DNA from: Bacteroidaceae bacterium | Lineage (GTDB): Bacteria > Bacteroidota > Bacteroidia > Bacteroidales > Bacteroidaceae | DNA: 21,236 nucleotides | Direction: 5' to 3' | NCBI GenBank assembly: GCA_017557475.1 | Contig: JAFYYO010000346.1 | Location: 1-21,236 of the forward strand | In this document: positions 1 to 7,746 of the stretch, in pieces | Layout of the letters: each line of letters starts with the position of its first letter | Numbering within the stretch: the first letter of the stretch is position 1 | Program-made: the position numbers and the translations under genes | The notes under the pieces: generated by a model | Told to the model about the DNA's origin: nothing | What the model saw: the letters and a program-made list of their open reading frames with translations, nothing else | Databases searched by the model: none

Positions 1-642
1 GTCGATTCGACAGATGATGTACTCGACTTCTGCTGTATGCAGTTTGCCAGATTCATCAAAGGTCGCAGTTCAGCTCGCGAAGTGGCTGATTCCTACACTC
101 GCTACTACGCCATGAAGATGGAGGTAGCCCGTCAGCAGGAACAGGGAGGTGCCCCTGTACGTCATGTACTGCGTCACCAGGCATTCATGTTCAATGAACT
201 GGCATCGGCAGTCTATCTTCTTCTTAACAGAGAAGACAACGTACCCGAAGAACTGTCCGATTCAGTCACTCTTCTCTTTGGTAAAGACCACCTCTGGAAC
301 TGGCAGCGCGTCATCGACGTACTTGGCATTCTCACCATGGCACTACGTGACAACGTGAAGCCAAGCTACATGGATGCCGTCAACAAAGACTACTCCAAGG
401 CAGAGGTCACTCTTCTTGACTGCATCTACGAGCACTATGCGCCCTCCGATGGATCCAACTATTTCGTGAACCCTCCCAAGCCCTCTGGGTACAAGCCCAA
501 GAGTCTTAGAAGCACCGCACCTGATAATGGTGCCGAGAAAGCCCCAGAATCGCCACAGGACGCTTCTGAAACGTCTGAAGGTGCTACCGCATTCTCCGAA
601 GGTGAAACGCTCCGTCAGGACTCCGCAGAAGGGAACGAGTAA
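1..642 (+). CDS. Hypothetical protein next to the relaxase (5' end outside window)
   Basis: I do not recognise this protein. The reading frame is open from base 1 (Val-Asp-Ser-Thr-Asp-Asp and so on before the first Met at 37), so the gene most likely begins upstream of the window; if Met37 were the start it would be 201 residues. The first two thirds are compact and mixed alpha-helical in appearance, with several aromatic and basic residues. The last roughly 50 residues are a low-complexity tail rich in Ser, Glu, Ala and Pro, probably disordered. There is no signal peptide or membrane segment in the visible part. It points the same way as the MobV relaxase gene, which starts 193 bases later beyond a repeat-rich non-coding stretch. 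A relaxosome accessory role is possible from position alone, but no motif supports it. Confidence 0.7.
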   Translation, partial: VDSTDDVLDFCCMQFARFIKGRSSAREVADSYTRYYAMKMEVARQQEQGGAPVRHVLRHQAFMFNELASAVYLLLNREDNVPEELSDSVTLLFGKDHLWNWQRVIDVLGILTMALRDNVKPSYMDAVNKDYSKAEVTLLDCIYEHYAPSDGSNYFVNPPKPSGYKPKSLRSTAPDNGAEKAPESPQDASETSEGATAFSEGETLRQDSAEGNE

Positions 643-835
643 ACTGTAGGCGACGTGCTTGCACGTGCCACATTTTTCAAGTATCGGGAAGCTCATTACC
701 CGTTTCGATTTTCATCGAACGGTGAGCTGACCAGATAAACTGCGAGCAGGGTCAGGTTTCTTTTGATTGAAATGAGGGATTCCTGTCATGTTTCCGATAC
801 TTGAAAATTGAAGTATAATAATAAAACTATCAAAG
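643..835 (+). other. Candidate origin of transfer (oriT) upstream of relaxase
   Basis: This 193-base gene-free stretch ends directly at the MobV relaxase start. It carries nested inverted repeats. A perfect 14-bp pair TTTTCAAGTATCGG (674-687) and CCGATACTTGAAAA (794-807) encloses about 105 bases. Inside it is an imperfect hairpin with arms GCTCA (691-695)/TGAGC (723-727), CC/GG, and TTCGAT (704-709)/ATCGAA (714-719) around a four-base loop TTTC. MobV relaxases usually act at an inverted-repeat-rich oriT just upstream of their own gene, so the position fits. I see no convincing match to a known nic core, so the nick site is not assigned. The same stretch must also hold any promoter for the relaxase gene; no clear Bacteroidetes -7 (TAnnTTTG) box was found. 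Confidence 0.5.
649..677 (+). terminator. Possible weak intrinsic terminator or oriT arm
   Basis: An inverted repeat ACGTG-CTTG-CACGT (653-666), extended by GGC/GCC (649-651 with 667-669, one bulged G), is followed three bases later by five T residues (673-677). It starts seven bases after the stop codon of the first gene. It could end that transcript, or be an arm of the neighbouring transfer origin. The T run is short, so the terminator reading is weak. Confidence 0.35.
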
Positions 836-2296
836 ATGGCTAATACAAACATGAACCGTCAAGTTATAAACATCCGAGGCACTGCCGGTGTTGGGGATAT
901 CAGTAATGAAGTTCTACGACGCTGGTCTGACAAAGGCTATGACATGGCTGTAAAGGAAGGCAACTATGACCGAAGCCGTGAACACCTCAATTTCGAGGTT
1001 GTGAAAGGTGGCAAGGTGGTTGCCGTCGATAAGTCAAGACCGCTCGACAAACGAATGGCAGAAATGCTTGCGTCACGTGGCATCAAAGATCCGAATATCG
1101 GACGTAATAAACCGAATGTTCGTACAGTGGCGGAATTTATCTTCAGTGGTTCACATGACCGCATGACGGAGTTGGCATTTGGCAATCAGAAGGTGGATTT
1201 TGAAGCCAAACGTGGCAATGAGGGTGTCCAGCGGATGCCTGAGATTGAGCAGTGGGCAAAGGACATCTATGACTTTGTTGCCCGTAAGTTTGGTGAGGAA
1301 AACATCATCAACTTTGTGGTTCATCTCGACGAGACCACAGCACATGCACACTGTGACATCGTGCCAGTTAATGACCAAGGAAGAATCAGCTATAAGGATG
1401 TCTTCCATGGACATACCAAATCAGAGTATAAAGAGTTCATCATGCAGCTCCATAATGAGCTTGCGGAAGTGAATAGGAAATGGGGACTGGTGCGTGGGGC
1501 AAGTAAGGTGCTGACTGGCCCCAAAAGACAAACAACAGAGTCGTATCGCCGATGGCTGAACCAGGAGTGCGATTCACTTGAAGAACGTCGTGATAACCTT
1601 CAGAAAGCCTTGGACGAGCTGAACAAGGAACTGGCAATCTGTGAGAAGAAACAGAAGAGTTTCACCACCATGATTGAGAATCTTACTGCACAAAAGGAAG
1701 AGCTTGAAAAGGAGCTTAAACCGCTTCTGGAACTTCAGAAGAATGGCGATGCCATCAGTCAGGAGATTGCCCAGAAGATACAGGATCTGGAGAACCGCAA
1801 GGCATACGTGGAAGAGAAACTGGCAGAGAAAGAAGCCAAGCTGTCTTCCACTGCTCAGGAGATTGACAGTCTTCGTCATGACAAGGAGGCACTGGAACAG
1901 GAAGCATCGGAACTGGCAGCTAAGGCCACAGCTTCTGAACAAGACTGGGCGCATAGCAAGGGAGCCGTCATGAACGAGCTGCTTGCCGGTACCATGATGC
2001 ATGAGTTCACATCATGCTACCAGCGTCTGCCAGATGAAGCCAAAGAGGTCTTCAGTGACACACTTCTCGAACAACTGGCAACAGACGGCAACCATGTGGC
2101 GACCGTTGCTCTTGCCCTGATGTGCGAATATGTGGAACAAGCTACCTCTATTGCACAGACCCATGGAGGTGGTGGCGGTGGTCCTGGTGGTGGCTGGCGA
2201 AAGAAGGATGACGAGGATGAACGCATGTTTGCCCGCCGTTCTTTGGCCATGGCCAGACGTATGTGCAGAACTTCTGGCAGACGTAAGAAAATGTAA
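836..2296 (+). CDS. MobV-family relaxase (Pre/Mob plasmid mobilisation protein)
   Basis: 486 residues. The protein is expected to nick one strand at oriT and pilot it into the recipient. The MobV metal-binding motif is clear: His163-Leu-Asp165-Glu166-Thr-Thr-Ala-His170-Ala-His172 (HxDE...HxH). A motif I-like His50-Leu-Asn-Phe-Glu lies upstream. The relaxase domain covers about residues 1-215. Roughly residues 235-370 are a long Lys/Glu/Leu-rich coiled coil, which in the family usually serves oligomerisation or partner contact. The tail has a glycine run (about 442-452) and a very basic end, as commonly seen in Bacteroidetes MobV proteins. The start at 836 is the first in-frame ATG after the repeat region; an ATG five codons later is an alternative. 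The OmpA-family gene begins 49 bases downstream on the same strand, so the two may share a transcript. Confidence 0.95.
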   Translation: MANTNMNRQVINIRGTAGVGDISNEVLRRWSDKGYDMAVKEGNYDRSREHLNFEVVKGGKVVAVDKSRPLDKRMAEMLASRGIKDPNIGRNKPNVRTVAEFIFSGSHDRMTELAFGNQKVDFEAKRGNEGVQRMPEIEQWAKDIYDFVARKFGEENIINFVVHLDETTAHAHCDIVPVNDQGRISYKDVFHGHTKSEYKEFIMQLHNELAEVNRKWGLVRGASKVLTGPKRQTTESYRRWLNQECDSLEERRDNLQKALDELNKELAICEKKQKSFTTMIENLTAQKEELEKELKPLLELQKNGDAISQEIAQKIQDLENRKAYVEEKLAEKEAKLSSTAQEIDSLRHDKEALEQEASELAAKATASEQDWAHSKGAVMNELLAGTMMHEFTSCYQRLPDEAKEVFSDTLLEQLATDGNHVATVALALMCEYVEQATSIAQTHGGGGGGPGGGWRKKDDEDERMFARRSLAMARRMCRTSGRRKKM

Positions 2297-2345
2297 TTCT
2301 GTAATCAAGAAACATTCAAAAAACAAAATCAAATTCATCAAAACT

Positions 2346-3821
2346 ATGACAGGAAAAATATTATTTCTTTCCGCATTATGCCTTTCTGCTATGACAGTTA
2401 AGGCAAGCGATGTCAACACGGCATCTGACAGTATCGTGAAGCAGGTAAGTGTCACTTCGGAGCAGTATCTCCAGACACTGAAACCCACATATCTCATGAA
2501 TGTAAGCGAAGCAGCCAACTGGGGTAGAAATTGGTTTATAGAATTAAAGGGCGGGGCTTCTGCTTTTCTGGGATCGCCTATCGGCTGCGGTGATGTGTTC
2601 GACCGTCTTTCTCCAGCTCTTCAGGTTGGGCTGGGCAAATGGTTCACACCCGCAGTCGGTGGACGTGTGGTTTATCAGGGAATGTCGTTCAAGAATGGTG
2701 AGTTCAAGTCCATGAACTATCACTTCATTCATGCGGACTTTCTCTACAACCTGACCTCTGGCATCAACTGCAATGACCTCGGTCTGTCCCGATGGGATAT
2801 CATACCTTACCTTGGTGTGGGAATGATATACAACCCAGACTGGTATTCGGTCTGTGCATCACCCGGAGGTGCAAGTGGCAGCCACCCCTTCGCTTTCTCT
2901 TATGGTCTGGAATGTCGCTATCGACTTACTAACCGTTTGCACGTTGTGGCAGAGATCAGTGGAATGACCACTGCCAAGAACTTCGACGGCTTGGGGGCAT
3001 CATCGAAATTTGGAGATAACATGCTGACACTTTCTGCAGGTCTCTCGTTCACACTGGGAAAGGTGGGATTCAAGCGCATCATAGATGCTAATCCCTATAT
3101 AGCTCAGAACGAGTGGCTGCTTTCATACGCAGACCGACTTGCTGACCGTAACAGCCGTCTTAATAGACTGCATAAGGAAGACGAGTGGATCAAAGCTGAG
3201 TATCGTAAGGTGCTGGAGATAGAAGGTCTGCTTGACCTCTATAAGGATAGGATTGGAGATAAGAGCGAAGAGAAAGAGCATTCTCTCTATCCCCATAATT
3301 ACTATTCCGGCTTGAACTCCCTTCGTGCAAGATTGGGCAACAAAGGCTGGGATGGCAATCCAGAAACAATGCCGAAAGCGATGAAAAAGCGAATTGAAGC
3401 GATGGCTGATGACAACAGCGAGCCTAACGGCATAGACCCACTCTTTGATAATAGTCACCTCGATGATTATCTGTCTGCCATGATGAATGGAACGGAATAT
3501 ATCGGTGCTCCCATCTATTTCTTTTTCCGACTGGGGACGGATGAACTCACAGAGGTATCGCAACTGTTGAACATTGACGAAATTGCCCGTGTCGCAAAGA
3601 ACCATCATCTGAAAGTTCGGATATCTGGTGCAGCAGACTCTGCCACAGGTAATGAACACATCAACAACAACCTCTCCCATCGACGTGCAGACTATATCAA
3701 GTCGCTCATGGTGCAACGTGGTATCGATGAGTCGTTTATCACTACTGCCTATGAAGGCGGTATCAACGAGTATTCACCAGTCCAGGCAAACCGTCAGACC
3801 TGTGTGACACTATCATTCTGA
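2346..3821 (+). CDS. Outer-membrane OmpA-family protein (beta barrel plus OmpA_C-like domain)
   Basis: 491 residues from the ATG at 2346. The frame is open further upstream but overlaps the relaxase gene there, and only this start gives a signal peptide (MTGKILFLSALCLSAMTVKA, cleavage near residue 20). Residues about 50-245 show alternating hydrophobic and polar strands with many aromatic and glycine residues, consistent with an eight-strand-like barrel. A charged helical linker follows (about 250-385). The C-terminus carries the OmpA_C peptidoglycan-binding signature: an Asp-x-x-Gly stretch followed by Asn-Asn-Leu-Ser-His-Arg-Arg-Ala. The protein should span the outer membrane and bind peptidoglycan. 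On a mobile element it may modify the cell surface (entry exclusion or mating contact) or brace the secretion channel; that role is inferred. It ends at the convergent terminator. Confidence 0.85.
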   Translation: MTGKILFLSALCLSAMTVKASDVNTASDSIVKQVSVTSEQYLQTLKPTYLMNVSEAANWGRNWFIELKGGASAFLGSPIGCGDVFDRLSPALQVGLGKWFTPAVGGRVVYQGMSFKNGEFKSMNYHFIHADFLYNLTSGINCNDLGLSRWDIIPYLGVGMIYNPDWYSVCASPGGASGSHPFAFSYGLECRYRLTNRLHVVAEISGMTTAKNFDGLGASSKFGDNMLTLSAGLSFTLGKVGFKRIIDANPYIAQNEWLLSYADRLADRNSRLNRLHKEDEWIKAEYRKVLEIEGLLDLYKDRIGDKSEEKEHSLYPHNYYSGLNSLRARLGNKGWDGNPETMPKAMKKRIEAMADDNSEPNGIDPLFDNSHLDDYLSAMMNGTEYIGAPIYFFFRLGTDELTEVSQLLNIDEIARVAKNHHLKVRISGAADSATGNEHINNNLSHRRADYIKSLMVQRGIDESFITTAYEGGINEYSPVQANRQTCVTLSF

Positions 3822-3865
3822 TTAGAGTTAAACACTTTTAGGTAGGAATAGTTGATTTCATAACT

Positions 3866-3907
3866 AAAAAGAGGGGAACCGTCCGTGATGGATAGTTCCC
3901 CTCAATC
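3866..3907. terminator. Bidirectional intrinsic terminator between convergent operons
   Basis: A perfect 9-bp inverted repeat GAGGGGAAC (3871-3879)/GTTCCCCTC (3895-3903) has an inner TCC/GGA extension with loop GTGAT. It is preceded by AAAAA (3866-3870), which reads as T5 after the hairpin on the minus strand, and followed by AATCTTTT on the plus strand. It lies between the stops of the OmpA-family gene (3821) and the ArdC gene (3930), so it can end both transcripts; the minus-strand version looks stronger. Confidence 0.8.
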
Positions 3908-3929
3908 TTTTGTAGTCCCTTCGGAGTTG

Positions 3930-5459
3930 CTAACGTCCTCGATGGAAATGGACTTCTTCTTGCTCTTCCTGCTTTGGAGGTGTCTTAGCGGCCATCTGCT
4001 CCTTGGTATTGTCAACAACGGTCTCATAGGTATAGCCGTCATCCTTTTTGTCTGATACACTCTCCATATAGCCCGGCTGACCGAACTTAACGGAAACGGT
4101 ATCTACGGCAAGATAAGGTGACTCTCCTCGATCAGTCAGAGCATTCTCGTTTCTTTCACCGAAAGCCGGATAGAGATTGAACTCTTTATCCTGTCCTTCC
4201 TCTATCTCAGGAATGAATCCGTCAGGGAAGTTCTTATCAAGGAACTTGTCAACCAGTTCCTGCTCATGGTCACTGATACCGCTGGCATCACCATTGACGA
4301 TATAGGACAAAGCCCACTTGGGAATGTCATAGCTGCCATAGTTGGCAGATACCTGATTGGATATTTCCTGTTTCACTTCCTCTGCCTTATCCAGTTCCAT
4401 CTGAACCTTGTCGATGTGCTGGTTGATCATTCCTGAAGCCTTCTTCACATCCTGGAGGACTGTCTTGATGAAGGCTGGCTCTTCTTTGAGAGAGTCGAGC
4501 CAATTCTTCAGATAAGGAAGGCTGTCTTCCTTCAAGGTCTTGCTCATGCCATAGCGTTGCGAAACAATAGCCGCAGACATTTCTGCAACAAGTTCTTCGC
4601 GAGCATATTCCTTTGAGCCAAAAGAACTTGGCTTTAATCGGTTCAACTGATTCTCAGCACCAGTCGAATGAGCCATCTCATGGGCAAGATTGCTGTAGAA
4701 AGACTCGCCGCTCTTGAACTGTCGCTTCTCAGGAACGACAATCTCATTCTTGCTGATGGAAAAATAAGCGTTGTCACCATAGGTCGGCTTGATGGGACAA
4801 ATCCACTTGTTTTCAGCAATCATGTGGTCAACGGCAGGGAAAGAGAACATTTCACCCTCCTGCTGGACAGGACGGGTGACCTCGTTCTGCTCCTGGAGCT
4901 TCTTGAAGAGTTCAGGACGGGCTTCCTTCAGGTTGGTCTGACCTTCAACATTAAAGACGTTATAGGTCTGAAGCTTTGGATAGACATTGTACTTGGCTCT
5001 GTCTTCCTCCGACATCCGCTTGTAGTCATCATACTTGATTTTCTCCTTCGTCTCTTTATCGATTACGGTGAAAGTCGTGATGAAGACTGGGAAACTCTTG
5101 GCTCCCTTATTGACAGACACCAGAGGCAGGTTGTTACCTTCACTGTCCTTGGCTTCCTGCTTGACTCCTTGCTTGTCCTTCACATAGTTCAAGCTGGTGA
5201 TACGGTCGAAGGTCGCCCAAACAGGTAACTTGAAGCCCTCCTTTTCGGCATGGAGCATCAACATCATGCTGTTCATTCCGTTGTACTCCCTTCCGCTCAG
5301 GTTCTTTGGAAGGGATGCTGACACCCCTTCCGTGAACCACGGCTTTTTCCAGTCTGCCTGAATCGTTTCAAGCTTGCCGATGAGCAATTCGGCAAACTTG
5401 TCTAAGGTACGGTCTTCAGCAGACTTACCGTCACTGTTATAATTCTTCCTTCCTGCCAT
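3930..5459 (-). CDS. ArdC-type antirestriction protein with zincin metallopeptidase
   Basis: 509 residues. The N-terminal domain (about 15-175) is the ArdC ssDNA-binding type: a tryptophan-containing start region, then Ser-Gly-Arg-Glu-Tyr-Asn-Gly-Met-Asn (55-63), and later Tyr-Asn-Val-Phe-Asn-Val-Glu (166-172). The second domain (about 205-350) is a zincin metallopeptidase with an intact His260-Glu261-Met-Ala-His264 site; a downstream Arg-Glu-Glu-Leu-Val-Ala-Glu stretch (287-293) offers the third metal ligand. ArdC proteins of conjugative plasmids protect incoming DNA from host restriction and bind single-stranded DNA. The C-terminal third (about 360-509) is an added acidic region that I cannot assign. 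It is the last gene of the minus-strand operon, two bases after the OB-fold gene, and is followed by the terminator. Confidence 0.9.
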   Translation of the reverse strand: MAGRKNYNSDGKSAEDRTLDKFAELLIGKLETIQADWKKPWFTEGVSASLPKNLSGREYNGMNSMMLMLHAEKEGFKLPVWATFDRITSLNYVKDKQGVKQEAKDSEGNNLPLVSVNKGAKSFPVFITTFTVIDKETKEKIKYDDYKRMSEEDRAKYNVYPKLQTYNVFNVEGQTNLKEARPELFKKLQEQNEVTRPVQQEGEMFSFPAVDHMIAENKWICPIKPTYGDNAYFSISKNEIVVPEKRQFKSGESFYSNLAHEMAHSTGAENQLNRLKPSSFGSKEYAREELVAEMSAAIVSQRYGMSKTLKEDSLPYLKNWLDSLKEEPAFIKTVLQDVKKASGMINQHIDKVQMELDKAEEVKQEISNQVSANYGSYDIPKWALSYIVNGDASGISDHEQELVDKFLDKNFPDGFIPEIEEGQDKEFNLYPAFGERNENALTDRGESPYLAVDTVSVKFGQPGYMESVSDKKDDGYTYETVVDNTKEQMAAKTPPKQEEQEEVHFHRGR

Positions 5460-5461
5460 AG

Positions 5462-6085
5462 CTACTGAGCATTAGTCCCTCCACCTTGGTATGGCTGTTT
5501 CTCCCACTTGGAAAGCTGTGCCACACGGCAGGTGATGTCGAGACGGTCATTGTAAATAGACAGCTGGAGTTCACCGTTGGCATCGATGCCGCACTTGCCC
5601 TGCATCCATTCAGGCTTGCCCTGGCCGAAGTGCATGAAGCGAACCCACGTGAAAGAATATCCTGCCCCATCCTTCTCGCTGCTGAAAGCGGAGAACACCA
5701 GGTATGGATTATCCTTCTTGTCTTTCTTCTCCTCAATCTTGTTACCGACGGTTCCACGAAACTCGATGGTTCCCTTGACGGAATCCTCGGCAGGAGCGTT
5801 GAAGGTGTTCACACCCGTAGCAGACATATTGAGGAAGATGGTATCATCTTTCTTGTGGAAGGTGAGCACACCGACCATCTCAACGCGAGTCCCGGAAGAA
5901 AGACCGTTAAGCTCATCCATGCCGCCATCCTTGGCAACACTGATTTCAAAGGTCTTGTTGATGCCTGACTTTGCAGCGATTACTACGCTGACACCAAAGG
6001 CAAGAAAAGCCTTGCCCTCCTTGTTGGTACGCATCTGTGCTGAGCGTGTGATGGTACCGCATACTGTTACATTACACTTAATCAT
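5462..6085 (-). CDS. Tandem OB-fold single-stranded DNA-binding-like protein
   Basis: 207 residues. The first half (about 1-95) has the pattern of an SSB OB fold: an N-terminal strand with Gly-Thr-Ile near residues 10-12, a Gly-Lys-Ala-Phe-Leu-Ala-Phe turn and strand, then Gly-Thr-Arg-Val-Glu-Met-Val-Gly-Val-Leu. The second half (about 104-195) repeats the layout, starting Gly-Thr-Ile-Glu-Phe-Arg-Gly-Thr-Val-Gly-Asn and containing Asn-Pro-Tyr-Leu-Val-Phe-Ser-Ala-Phe. I infer a duplicated OB fold; identity to a named SSB subfamily is not certain. The tail ends in a short Gly/Gln stretch without the acidic tip that bacterial SSBs use to recruit partners. It sits directly before ArdC, which suggests joint protection of transferred ssDNA. 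Confidence 0.7.
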   Translation of the reverse strand: MIKCNVTVCGTITRSAQMRTNKEGKAFLAFGVSVVIAAKSGINKTFEISVAKDGGMDELNGLSSGTRVEMVGVLTFHKKDDTIFLNMSATGVNTFNAPAEDSVKGTIEFRGTVGNKIEEKKDKKDNPYLVFSAFSSEKDGAGYSFTWVRFMHFGQGKPEWMQGKCGIDANGELQLSIYNDRLDITCRVAQLSKWEKQPYQGGGTNAQ

Positions 6086-6129
6086 AATTTTACGAATTGA
6101 TTGTTTAACATATTGGTTTTGAGCAAGAA

Positions 6130-7728
6130 TTATCTACGTTGCAGGGAATCCTGCTGGTTTTGCTGTGCCTCCATACTCTGCTGATAGTTCTGGGACATCT
6201 GCTGAGATACGACGATGCCATTGATGACGGAAGCGACAGTGCGCTGCTTCTCTGCATCTGAGAGGCTGGCATTCCCCAAAGCTTGCTGGATTCTGGTCAA
6301 CTCAGCATTGGTAAGTTCATGCGTGAAACTCACTGTGCCATTGTTGACCTGAAGAAGCGGATTGCCCTCATTGAGCATGACACGGCACTCCTTAAAGTTT
6401 GGAAGCAGTGATGTAAGGTCAACGGACTTGCTGATAGCTGCATCAGTTGCTGCTTGCATCTTCTGCTCCTCTGACTTATTGTCTATCTGGACTGCCAAAG
6501 CCATGAGACTCGTGAACATGGTCATGGCCATCTCCATGATGGGGTCTGCACTGTTGCCAAGCCCCACACCGCTGTCTTCACTGGAAAGCAGCTTCTTCAT
6601 CCAGTCATCAGGTGACATATTCGTGTCAATCTGCTGTTGGGCTGTGACCGTTTCCTGAGCCATAGGATTGGCAGCCTTATAACTCGCCAGCAAATCCTTA
6701 CCGTTGTGAAGCAACTGTTGTGACAGTCCACCTTTCTGGCTTATCTCTGCGATATATGCAGCAGGGTCGATATTGCGTTTCGTGCCGTCAATGGCTACAG
6801 TCTTGACCTCGAAATGCAGATGTGGTCCTGTTGTCCTGGTACCCGTGTTACCTGACACACCAATCTTCTGACCGGCATTGACGGTATCACCCACGTTCAC
6901 GTCGATGCTCGACATGTGCATGTAGGTAGTCTGATACTTGCTACCATCCTCACGGTTGTACTCAATCGTTACGGACTTTCCACCGCCAGTATTGGCATTG
7001 TGATTCACACCAACAACCTTTCCGTTGTTCTCGGTTGCAAGAAGCGTCTCATTCTTACAACTGATGTCGATACCTTTATGAAACTGCGTCTTGCTGTGAT
7101 CCATAGGGTCACGACGGTTGCCGAAAGGTGATGTCACAAGCATGAACTCCTCTCGTTTCAACGGCAAGGAATAAAGGCCATTTGAAGTTGGCTTTGCCGT
7201 GGCGACAGTGGCAGGAGTGGCAGACACATCCCCCTTGCGGTAGTCTGTGGTGCCTATCTTCTTACCTTCTCTCTTAGCCTGTTCTATGACCATCTGGTCA
7301 TACTTCTGCAAATTGGCTCCCTCAATGACTCCAACGATGGTACCGACATAGTTCTTGGCCGTGGCATAGCCACCAGCCTTGATGCCAGCAGCCCATCCTT
7401 TATAGTCGTCAGCAGAGAGGTTCCTGGTGTATTTCTGATAGCGGTCAGCCATGAGGACTTTGCTATGGTCCTCATAACTCTGACCGACATTATCATACTT
7501 CTTGAACTTCTCGTTGGGCTTGTCATCATCGGCACGGACATACTGGCCATTGAACTCACCTTTCACACCGAAGTGGTTGTTGGCGGTTCTGGAGAGCATA
7601 CTCTTTCCTTCAGCAGACTCTATGATTCCCTGGGCAAGAGTAACAGAAGCAGGTATGCCATATCTGCGCATTTGCTCCATGGCATACTCTGCATACTGAT
7701 CTATATAAGCTTGTCTTGATGCTGTCAC
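6130..7728 (-). CDS. Bifunctional peptidoglycan hydrolase: glucosaminidase plus M23 endopeptidase
   Basis: 532 residues. Residues 1-145 match the FlgJ/glucosaminidase fold: Ala-Gln-Gly-Ile-Ile-Glu37 (catalytic Glu candidate), Asn-Asn-His-Phe-Gly-Val-Lys (50-56) and Tyr-Ala-Thr-Ala-Lys-Asn-Tyr (121-127). Residues about 195-330 are an M23 (LytM-like) zinc peptidase with all signatures: His217-x3-Asp221, His271, and His303-Leu-His305. The protein should cut both glycan strands and peptide cross-links, as lytic factors of secretion systems do to open the cell wall. No N-terminal signal peptide or clear membrane anchor is visible, which is odd for an envelope enzyme. The last 200 residues hold a Met-rich hydrophobic helix (about 400-420) and a Gln-rich end. 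It lies 18 bases after the polyvalent gene. Confidence 0.9.
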   Translation of the reverse strand: MTASRQAYIDQYAEYAMEQMRRYGIPASVTLAQGIIESAEGKSMLSRTANNHFGVKGEFNGQYVRADDDKPNEKFKKYDNVGQSYEDHSKVLMADRYQKYTRNLSADDYKGWAAGIKAGGYATAKNYVGTIVGVIEGANLQKYDQMVIEQAKREGKKIGTTDYRKGDVSATPATVATAKPTSNGLYSLPLKREEFMLVTSPFGNRRDPMDHSKTQFHKGIDISCKNETLLATENNGKVVGVNHNANTGGGKSVTIEYNREDGSKYQTTYMHMSSIDVNVGDTVNAGQKIGVSGNTGTRTTGPHLHFEVKTVAIDGTKRNIDPAAYIAEISQKGGLSQQLLHNGKDLLASYKAANPMAQETVTAQQQIDTNMSPDDWMKKLLSSEDSGVGLGNSADPIMEMAMTMFTSLMALAVQIDNKSEEQKMQAATDAAISKSVDLTSLLPNFKECRVMLNEGNPLLQVNNGTVSFTHELTNAELTRIQQALGNASLSDAEKQRTVASVINGIVVSQQMSQNYQQSMEAQQNQQDSLQRR

Positions 7729-7746
7729 GTTCTTTGCTCTTTTAGT

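Noticed and set aside
811..822. pMV158-like MobV nick site (TTATACTT on the minus strand)
   Set aside because: Only a short AT-rich match, lacking the flanking repeat and the base before the nick; it is expected by chance in such sequence.
2160..2200. GGT/GGC repeat as a DNA repeat element
   Set aside because: It encodes the glycine-rich tail common in Bacteroidetes MobV relaxases and is explained by coding.
2130..2345. Upstream extension of the OmpA-family frame
   Set aside because: It overlaps the end of the relaxase gene in another frame and lacks a signal peptide; the ATG at 2346 gives a proper one.
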